Of a stretch of DNA of 19,321 nucleotides, positions 14,372 through 19,321 are shown piece by piece; position 1 is the stretch's first letter; every line of letters begins with the position of its first letter. Source of the DNA: an uncultured Bacillota bacterium (GTDB lineage: Bacteria > Bacillota_I > Bacilli_A > RF39 > UBA660); NCBI GenBank assembly GCA_945928335.1, contig CAMENK010000005.1, positions 1 to 19,321 of the forward strand, written 5' to 3'. The notes beneath the pieces are model-generated. The model searched no databases and was not told the origin of the DNA. It saw only the letters and a list, made by a program, of their open reading frames with translations. Both the position numbers and the translations under genes were made by a program.

Positions 14372-14698
14372 CTAATCTGTTACTAATTTACTTAAAACTC
14401 TAAAAATCCCACCTAACCCTTTATCAACAATTTTTTCTAAACTTTCACCAGTTTTAAGGCCAAAATTAGAAACACTATTAGAATAATCTTTATAATCAGA
14501 TATATAATTTTCTATACTTATATCTTTTCCATCTTTTACATCATTTTCAAATCTCTTCATAGCTTCTTCAGTAAGTACCATTTTATTATACTCTTTATAT
14601 TCATAATAACCACTAATACTCAAATAATATAAACTTAAATATGCACCAAAAAGTACTATTACAACTATCATAAAAGGATTCTTTTTTTTCTTTTTCAT
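14372..14698 (-). CDS. Hypothetical single-span membrane protein coupled to spoIIP
   Basis: 108 residues: poly-Lys N-terminus (MKKKKKNPF), one membrane helix (about 9-26, MIVVIVLFGAYLSLYYLS), then an outer Tyr- and acid-rich region and an amphipathic C-terminus (GESLEKIVDKGLGGIFRVLSKLV). The ATG overlaps the spoIIP TGA by one base pair step (ATGA), so the two are translated together. By position it is likely expressed in the same sporulation stage and inserted in the same membrane, with the C-terminal part outside. I do not recognise a family; the known gpr-spoIIP region of Bacillus has no such gene. Function is unknown; a role in engulfment is inferred from coupling only. Confidence 0.7.
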   Translation of the reverse strand: MKKKKKNPFMIVVIVLFGAYLSLYYLSISGYYEYKEYNKMVLTEEAMKRFENDVKDGKDISIENYISDYKDYSNSVSNFGLKTGESLEKIVDKGLGGIFRVLSKLVTD

Positions 14699-15651
14699 AG
14701 TTCACCTTCTATATATTTCTGTAATATAACACTTAATGCTTCCATAGTATTATTAACTTCTTCTAACTTATTATCAACTCCACCAACTTCAATTAAGACA
14801 CTTTTGCCATCTAAATTTTGATTATATACGCCATTAACAGCAGGCCCAGTTTTATTAAGTATTCCTCTAGAAAGACCTGGATACAATTCCTCTGTAATTT
14901 GATTTAAACTTTCAGCAAAACCAGTATTATTTTCAATAGTAGTATGTTCAAGTCCAGCTACATACATCACTCTAGCATAAGAAATACCATCAATTTCAAT
15001 AAATGTAGTTTTATACTTAGCAGAATCTCTATGTATATCTATCAAATATTTAATAGTAGGATTCTCCTTTTGAGCAAGTCTTGCAAAATATTCACTCGCA
15101 TGATAACTCATATTGTAAGATAAATTATTATTATTTAAATATTCTTTCATATTATTAGTCTCTACTATTGTATTAATTCCTTTATTATTTAATTTTTCTC
15201 TTAATATATAAGAAGCAATTAAAACATTAGGCTTAACTGAATAATCATATAAACTTTCTAAATTATATTCTTCTAATTGATGAGTATTATATAAATATAC
15301 TATTGGATTAAATATTTCTATTGGATTTGGATCATCTACATACTCACTCTTACTACTCTCATAATTAAATTCATCAATATCAATAGTAGAAAAAGCACTT
15401 AAACTATCTTTTTCAACTATCTTATTTAAGCCATTATATAAAATATATTTTGGACTAGTTAATTTATCTTTAATACTTAAAAATATACTATTACTATTAT
15501 TAGTACTTTCACTAATTAAATTACTTAAAAAAGTATTATTTTCAAATATTAAATTACATTTTACAAATATAATCATACCTAAAAAAGACACTAAAAATAT
15601 TAATAAATAAATATTTATTTTTTTATTTCCATTTCTAAATTTCCTTCTCAC
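14695..15651 (-). CDS. spoIIP: Stage II sporulation protein P, peptidoglycan amidase/endopeptidase
   Basis: With SpoIID and SpoIIM, SpoIIP hydrolyses septal peptidoglycan and drives engulfment. The 318 residues comprise a basic N-terminus, one membrane anchor (about 13-31), a variable linker (to about 110) and the SpoIIP catalytic domain. The ligands are visible: H124 in YLYNTHQLEEY, H207 in LIDIHRDS and E288 in SVLIEVGG, matching the two histidines and the glutamate needed for activity. LYPGLSRGI and GVYNQNL are also family strings. The start is GTG 15651, with AGGTGATAAA upstream. It follows gpr by 55 bases, as in Bacillus (rpsT<>gpr-spoIIP), and overlaps the next gene. Confidence 0.93.
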   Translation of the reverse strand: MRRKFRNGNKKINIYLLIFLVSFLGMIIFVKCNLIFENNTFLSNLISESTNNSNSIFLSIKDKLTSPKYILYNGLNKIVEKDSLSAFSTIDIDEFNYESSKSEYVDDPNPIEIFNPIVYLYNTHQLEEYNLESLYDYSVKPNVLIASYILREKLNNKGINTIVETNNMKEYLNNNNLSYNMSYHASEYFARLAQKENPTIKYLIDIHRDSAKYKTTFIEIDGISYARVMYVAGLEHTTIENNTGFAESLNQITEELYPGLSRGILNKTGPAVNGVYNQNLDGKSVLIEVGGVDNKLEEVNNTMEALSVILQKYIEGEL

Positions 15652-15667
15652 TTTATCACCTAGATAA

Positions 15668-15696
15668 AGTATATATAAGTTATATTAAAAAATATG
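15668..15696 (-). promoter_or_regulatory. Candidate sigma-E promoter of spoIIP
   Basis: CATATT (15696-15691), 15 bases, TATATACT (15675-15668), read on the minus strand. The Bacillus sigma-E consensus is about KCATATT, 13-15 bases, CATACANT; two mismatches occur in the -10. The ribosome site AGGTGA follows 6 bases later. Confidence 0.4.
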
Positions 15697-15706
15697 TCGT
15701 TTCATA

Positions 15707-16447
15707 TTAAAATAATCTATTTATTGACAAACTTATTATAGAACTAATATCATCAACTACTCTATCAATATCTCTAGAAGAAATTAACATATAAGGATTA
15801 TCTATATTTATACTTTCCAAATTTATTATTGTAGGTATACCTATACATATAACATCCCTTTTTAAAGTATTTTTACTAATCTCATTAACTTTATCAGAAA
15901 CAGCACTTCCTGGATATAATCCACCTGTAGATATTTGTATAGTAGTACCTAATCTTTCAATATTTTCTGCTTTTAAAGAATCAAATATAAAAACAACATC
16001 AGGTTCTATAAAAGAAACTAAAGATTTAATAAACTCAAAACTATTTATATTTGTAATACCTTCAACATCCTTATACATTTTATATAAATTATTATTCGCA
16101 GCAATTTTTTCAATCATTAAATATCCAAACTTATCACTAGTAATATCTTTATTTCCTAAACCAACAAATAATATTTTACTTTTTTTATTTAATTTAAGAT
16201 AATCAAAAGTATTCTTAATGGCAATATTAATGGTTTCTATTAAAGTTTCAATATGATCTCCTAATTTATCATCATTAAAAGTAATAGTTATATACTTTCC
16301 TTTATTTCTTTTAATTTGTTTACCTAACCTAGAATCAATTTCTATTTCACTTACAAAAATATCATCATTTATTTTATTTTTAGTAGTTAAATCACTCAAG
16401 TTAGCTAATTTTTCACTAGTTTCTAAAAATATATTATCTTTAAACAT
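15707..16447 (-). CDS. gpr: Germination protease (GPR), short form
   Basis: Aspartic-type endopeptidase that degrades alpha/beta-type small acid-soluble spore proteins at germination. The 246 residues contain the two acids proposed to act in catalysis: D105 in VGLGNKDITSDKFG and D156 in DVVFIFDSL, followed by ERLGTTIQISTGGLYPGSAV. Bacillus GPR has about 370 residues, including a propeptide and a longer C-terminus; this protein is shorter at both ends, so zymogen control may differ. The start is ATG 16447 with AGGTGAT upstream. Divergent to rpsT and upstream of spoIIP, as in Bacillus. No SASP gene of the alpha/beta family is visible in the window. Confidence 0.88.
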   Translation of the reverse strand: MFKDNIFLETSEKLANLSDLTTKNKINDDIFVSEIEIDSRLGKQIKRNKGKYITITFNDDKLGDHIETLIETINIAIKNTFDYLKLNKKSKILFVGLGNKDITSDKFGYLMIEKIAANNNLYKMYKDVEGITNINSFEFIKSLVSFIEPDVVFIFDSLKAENIERLGTTIQISTGGLYPGSAVSDKVNEISKNTLKRDVICIGIPTIINLESINIDNPYMLISSRDIDRVVDDISSIISLSINRLF

Positions 16448-16462
16448 AATATCACCTATTAT

Positions 16463-16491
16463 TAAAATGAAGTTTTAGTTGATTTTTATAC
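16463..16491 (-). promoter_or_regulatory. Candidate forespore (sigma-G/F-like) promoter of gpr
   Basis: GTATA (16491-16487), 17 bases, CATTTTA (16469-16463). The -35 and -10 both fit the sigma-G-type pattern, and gpr is forespore-expressed in Bacillus. The predicted start is about 16456, giving a nine-base leader GGTGATATT. Confidence 0.5.
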
Positions 16492-16507
16492 ATATTTTTG
16501 GTAGAAT
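16479..16507 (+). promoter_or_regulatory. Promoter of rpsT
   Basis: TTGATT (16479-16484), 17 bases, TAGAAT (16502-16507) with TGG before the -10. The predicted start is about 16514, a leader of about 24 bases carrying the ribosome site. It overlaps the divergent gpr promoter. Confidence 0.7.
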
Positions 16508-16537
16508 TTACTTGTACTTAAAGGGAGGTGCATTGTC

Positions 16538-16804
16538 TTGGCAAATATTAAAAGTCAAAAGAAAAGAATTATAACTAATAGAAAAAGTGCTTTACTTAAT
16601 AATGATGTTAAACAAAGCATGAGAACAGCTATTAAAAAATTTGAAAAAGCTATTAAAGAAGATGTAGAAAATGTTAATGAAAAATTTAATATTGCTATTA
16701 AAGCAATAGATAAAGCTGCATCTAAAGGAGTTATAAAGAAAAATACTGCTGCTAGATATAAATCAAATTTATCAAGTAAATTAAAACAAGTAACAACTAA
16801 GTAA
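16538..16804 (+). CDS. rpsT: 30S ribosomal protein S20
   Basis: Binds 16S rRNA at the bottom of the body of the 30S subunit. The 88 residues are a normal length: MANIKSQKKRIITNRKSALL and the helical Lys-rich remainder ending in KSNLSSKLKQVTTK. The start is TTG at 16538, with a strong GGGAGGTG (16523-16530); TTG starts are known for rpsT in Bacillus. Its last codons and stop form part of its terminator. Divergent from gpr, a conserved arrangement. Confidence 0.96.
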   Translation: MANIKSQKKRIITNRKSALLNNDVKQSMRTAIKKFEKAIKEDVENVNEKFNIAIKAIDKAASKGVIKKNTAARYKSNLSSKLKQVTTK

Positions 16805-16817
16805 TTACTTGTTTTTT
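16783..16817 (+). terminator. Terminator of rpsT
   Basis: AAAACAAGTAA (16783-16793) pairs with TTACTTGTTTT (16805-16815), 11 bp; an 11-base loop contains the rpsT stop, and a run of T follows. The 3' arm also supplies the -35 (TTGTTT, 16809-16814) of the next gene. Confidence 0.8.
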
Positions 16818-16837
16818 ATTTATATTTATCTTATAAT
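16809..16837 (+). promoter_or_regulatory. Promoter of the transglutaminase-like gene, predicting a leaderless mRNA
   Basis: TTGTTT (16809-16814), 17 bases, TATAAT (16832-16837). The expected start is base 16844, exactly the A of the ATG. No ribosome site is visible. Confidence 0.65.
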
Positions 16838-16843
16838 AAAAAT

Positions 16844-17743
16844 ATGAAGACTATAAAAAATATTTTATTTACAATTTTATTAATGGGGATAGTCTTGGTT
16901 GTATACCTTAGTCGTAATAATATAAGTGTTTCTATAAAGGATTTCCTAGTTAAAGAAAACAAGCCTATAATAGCAGAAAGTAATGAGTACAAAAGAAATT
17001 TTGATTATATAAGATTTTCATATATTGATGATTATACACCTTATAATAAAGAGGATATTTTAAATATATATTTTAATATATTAAATAATGGTTGGAAAGA
17101 ATTTACATTTTATTGTCCTAGTGAATATGTTAATTGCATGGATGATGTAAATGACTTAGTAACTGATGAAATATTAATGACTAAAATAAATAATTATGTA
17201 CATCCTTATAATAGTTTTTCAGACTTAAATACTAAGATAATAAGTAATGGGGCTATAACAGTTAAAGTTACATATAAATATCCTCAAGATAAAATAATTA
17301 CTATAAATAATAAGGTTAATGAAATAGTTAAAATTCTAGACTTGAATGGTAAAACAGATAGAGAAAAAATAAGTTTAATACATAATTATATAATTAGTCA
17401 CTCAACATACGATGATAATGCTATTTCAAATAATAGCCCTTATGATTCTACAAGTGCTTATGGTAATTTAATTGAAGGTTATAGTGTATGCTCAGGTTAT
17501 AGTGATGCGATGGCAATATTTTTAGATTTATTAAACATACCAAATATTAAAATAAGTAGTGAAAATCACATATGGAATTTAGTTTATATTGAAGGCCAAT
17601 GGCTACACTTAGATCTTACTTGGGATGATGCTGAAGATCCAAGATTTCAAAATAATTACTTTTTAATAACAAAAGAAAAATTACATAAATTAGATAGAGA
17701 AGAACATTTATATGACGAAGAATTTTTCTTAGAAGCATTTTAA
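16844..17743 (+). CDS. Membrane-anchored transglutaminase-like (cysteine-protease fold) protein
   Basis: 299 residues: one N-terminal membrane segment (about 7-22, ILFTILLMGIVLVVYL), an extracytoplasmic N-terminal region, then a transglutaminase-like core with the catalytic triad C216 in YSVCSGYSDAMAIFLDLLNIP, H242 in ENHIWNLVYI and D257 in WLHLDLTWDD. Such domains in Gram-positive bacteria are seen in surface cysteine peptidases and cross-linking enzymes; the exact substrate is unknown. The N-terminal part (residues 50-165) is typical of clostridial transglutaminase-domain proteins. It has its own promoter directly behind the rpsT terminator, and a bidirectional terminator follows. Confidence 0.85.
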   Translation: MKTIKNILFTILLMGIVLVVYLSRNNISVSIKDFLVKENKPIIAESNEYKRNFDYIRFSYIDDYTPYNKEDILNIYFNILNNGWKEFTFYCPSEYVNCMDDVNDLVTDEILMTKINNYVHPYNSFSDLNTKIISNGAITVKVTYKYPQDKIITINNKVNEIVKILDLNGKTDREKISLIHNYIISHSTYDDNAISNNSPYDSTSAYGNLIEGYSVCSGYSDAMAIFLDLLNIPNIKISSENHIWNLVYIEGQWLHLDLTWDDAEDPRFQNNYFLITKEKLHKLDREEHLYDEEFFLEAF

Positions 17744-17783
17744 AAGAAGTTATAGACTTTCTAAATAATCTATAACTTCTTTT
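17742..17783. terminator. Bidirectional terminator between the transglutaminase gene and miaA
   Basis: AAAAGAAGTTATAGA (17742-17756) and TCTATAACTTCTTTT (17769-17783) form a perfect 15-bp stem around a 12-base loop, with A on one side and T on the other, so it works in both directions. It contains the stop codons of both convergent genes. Confidence 0.9.
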
Positions 17784-18628
17784 ATTGTATTATCAAAGTT
17801 TCTATAATCTGTATTAAACCAAGTAATATTATCAAATTGATTTTTAAACCATGTATATTGTCTTTTAGCATAATTTCTAGTTCTAGATTCAATCATCTTA
17901 ATAGCTTCTTTTAAGCCAATTTTTTTCTGACTATAATCGAGAACTTCTTTATAACCTATAAAAGTATAAATCTTTAAATATTCAGATAATACATTAGCTT
18001 CTTCAATCAAACCTTTCATAAGCATATCATTTATTCTTAAAGACAAATGATTATTTAAACTTTCTCTATCAGTAGTTAATCCAATCATAACAAAATCATA
18101 TAAAGGTTTATCTTTAAAATCATTATTCATTATAATTTCACCAGTATTATTATAATGTTCTAAGAATCTCTCTAATCTTTTCCTATTATTTACATGAATA
18201 TTATTATCTTTATAAATACTATCAACTTTTTCTTTTAACTCTTCATTAGTATAACTTTGAAAATTACTCTCTTTCTTATCTTCATTAGTAAAACGATAAT
18301 CATATAATAAAGCTTTTATATATAATCCAGAACCACCTACAATAATAACATTTTTATTTTCTTTAATTAAATTATCTAATATTTTTCTAGCATCTCTTTG
18401 ATAATCAGCAACAGTATATTCTTCATCTAGATTTACCACATCTATCATAAAATGTGGTATTCCTTGCATTTCATCTTTGCTAATCTTTGCTACTCCAACA
18501 TTAACATCTTTATAAACTTGTGTCGCATCTGCATTTATAACACTTGCATTATACTTTTTAGCAAGTGCTATGCTAAGTTCAGTCTTACCAACTCCAGTAG
18601 GTCCAACAATAACAAAAATCTTACTCAT
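17750..18628 (-). CDS. miaA: tRNA dimethylallyltransferase
   Basis: Adds the dimethylallyl group to A37 of tRNAs reading UNN codons. The 292 residues are: P-loop GPTGVGKTELSIALA near the N-terminus, INADATQVYKDVNVGVAKIS (substrate-binding segment), IPHFMIDVV, and a C-terminal region with TRNYAKRQYTWFKN that contacts tRNA. ATG 18628 (MSKIFVIVGPTG) is the start because GGAGG lies nine bases before it; the TTG at 18643 is part of the region just before that ribosome site. Neighbour of mutL as in many Firmicutes, but here separated by a terminator and its own promoter. Confidence 0.95.
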   Translation of the reverse strand: MSKIFVIVGPTGVGKTELSIALAKKYNASVINADATQVYKDVNVGVAKISKDEMQGIPHFMIDVVNLDEEYTVADYQRDARKILDNLIKENKNVIIVGGSGLYIKALLYDYRFTNEDKKESNFQSYTNEELKEKVDSIYKDNNIHVNNRKRLERFLEHYNNTGEIIMNNDFKDKPLYDFVMIGLTTDRESLNNHLSLRINDMLMKGLIEEANVLSEYLKIYTFIGYKEVLDYSQKKIGLKEAIKMIESRTRNYAKRQYTWFKNQFDNITWFNTDYRNFDNTIKEVIDYLESL

Positions 18629-18677
18629 TTTATCTTCCTCCAATAATCTATAAAATGTCTAATTACTTCACGAAGAA

Positions 18678-18706
18678 ATAATAACATGAAATTAAAACAA
18701 TTACAA
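18678..18706 (-). promoter_or_regulatory. Promoter of miaA
   Basis: TTGTAA (18706-18701), 17 bases, TATTAT (18683-18678) with TGT before the -10. The predicted start is about 18671, leaving a 43-base leader. Confidence 0.55.
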
Positions 18707-18713
18707 TGATTAA

Positions 18714-18744
18714 ATTAAAAAATACTTAGATTTAACTCTAAGTA
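18714..18744 (-). terminator. Terminator after mutL
   Basis: TACTTAGA (18744-18737) and TCTAAGTA (18730-18723) on the minus strand, an eight-bp stem with a six-base loop followed by TTTTTT. Confidence 0.75.
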
Positions 18745-18747
18745 AAT

Positions 18748-19321
18748 TTAATTATTAACTCTCTTAAACATTTTTTCTAATTCATACTTAGTATATTTAA
18801 TAATAGTTGGCCTACCATGAGGACAAGTATATGGAAATTCACACTTAAATAATCTTTTAATTAAAGTTTCTTGTTCTAAAGGCCCTATATTAGTATTTGC
18901 TTTAACACTCATCTTACACGCAAGATTTATTGCTAACTGTTCATTAAATTTAACCCTATCAAATTTACTTTCCATATTAGTAATTAAATCAAATATTTTA
19001 TTTATACTTTCACTTTCATATCCTTCTCTTATCCAAGTAGGATGTGCAGTTACTCTTATAGTATTAACTCCAAATTCTTCAAAATCTATACCAATACTAT
19101 TTATAAAGTCTTTATTTTCAATAATTGTCATAAATTCATTAGTTGAAAACTCTATACTAATAGGAAATAATAAATTAGTTTTACTAGTAACTTGTTCTTT
19201 TAGACCATTTAAATATCTTTCATAATTAATTCTTTCATTCGCAGCATGTATATCAATCATATAAACATTATCTTTATCATTAGCAAATAAATAAGTACCC
19301 ATTGCAAGTCCTACTGGATGA
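18748..19321 (-). CDS. mutL: DNA mismatch repair protein MutL, C-terminal part
   Basis: MutL couples mismatch recognition by MutS to strand removal. Only the C-terminal dimerisation/endonuclease domain is in the window: the frame is open to the edge, and HPVGLAMGTYLFAND before the first internal ATG shows that the gene continues beyond 19321. The endonuclease motif appears as DIHAANERINYE, matching DQHA(X)2E(X)4E with Q replaced by I. ACKMSVKAN and CPHGRPT near the C-terminus complete the metal-binding set. This is the nicking type of MutL, as in Bacillus. It ends 21 residues after CPHGRP, a normal end. Confidence 0.93.
   Translation of the reverse strand, partial: HPVGLAMGTYLFANDKDNVYMIDIHAANERINYERYLNGLKEQVTSKTNLLFPISIEFSTNEFMTIIENKDFINSIGIDFEEFGVNTIRVTAHPTWIREGYESESINKIFDLITNMESKFDRVKFNEQLAINLACKMSVKANTNIGPLEQETLIKRLFKCEFPYTCPHGRPTIIKYTKYELEKMFKRVNN

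Noticed and set aside
18452..18646. 64-codon plus-strand frame
   Set aside because: Antisense to the conserved N-terminal half of miaA.
1..19321. tRNA genes, CRISPR arrays, insertion sequences
   Set aside because: No clover-leaf with CCA-side signature, no regularly spaced repeats and no transposase frames were seen. XerD is the chromosomal type, not a mobile integrase.

Overview
The window is a very AT-rich (estimated under 30% GC), densely packed piece of a low-GC Gram-positive (Firmicutes, Bacilli/Clostridia-like) chromosome. TGA is used as a stop (spoIVFB, the DUF3791 gene and spoIIP end with it) and TGG encodes Trp, so the code is standard and this is not a Mycoplasma. The genes spoIVFA, spoIVFB, spoIIP and gpr indicate an endospore former or a recent descendant of one. 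The base composition and short proteins resemble uncultured gut Bacilli, but I cannot name a species.

Layout. Bases 1-336: start of a ZIP-type metal transporter, minus strand. 337-774: a probable decayed toxin remnant, then a 42-residue Arg/Asn/Ser-rich protein. 793-3214 (minus): xerD, deoB and a hypothetical gene. 3338-7794 (minus): topoisomerase IV, parE then parC, with its own promoter and terminator. 7932-10517 (minus): a VbhA-like antitoxin, a Fic enzyme, asnS and a hypothetical gene. 10551-11593 (minus): rplU-prp-rpmA with an L21 leader. 11608-12577 (minus): a DUF3990/DUF3791-type cassette whose first gene is frameshifted. 12574-13867 (minus): spoIVFA-spoIVFB. 13934-14284 (plus): one-domain YigZ/IMPACT protein. 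14372-16447 (minus): gpr, spoIIP and a small membrane protein. 16538-17743 (plus): rpsT and a membrane-anchored transglutaminase-like protein. 17750-19321 (minus): miaA and the C-terminal part of mutL.

Several blocks match gene orders known from Bacillus: spoIVFA-spoIVFB-rplU-prp-rpmA, rpsT<>gpr-spoIIP, xerD-deoB and mutL-miaA. Against this background the DUF3990/DUF3791 cassette stands out, because it sits exactly between spoIVFB and rplU. The Fic/antitoxin pair lies upstream of asnS in one apparent operon.

The forespore/mother-cell genes work together. SpoIIP hydrolyses septal and engulfment peptidoglycan, SpoIVFA/SpoIVFB form the pro-sigma-K processing complex, and GPR degrades DNA-protecting spore proteins at germination. 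gpr and the 42-residue protein gene share a forespore-like promoter layout, which makes the small protein a candidate spore DNA-binding protein. The most rewarding points are that small protein, the broken ART-like cassette, the Fic/antitoxin pair with matching motif losses, the non-AUG start of spoIVFB, and two promoters that predict leaderless mRNAs.
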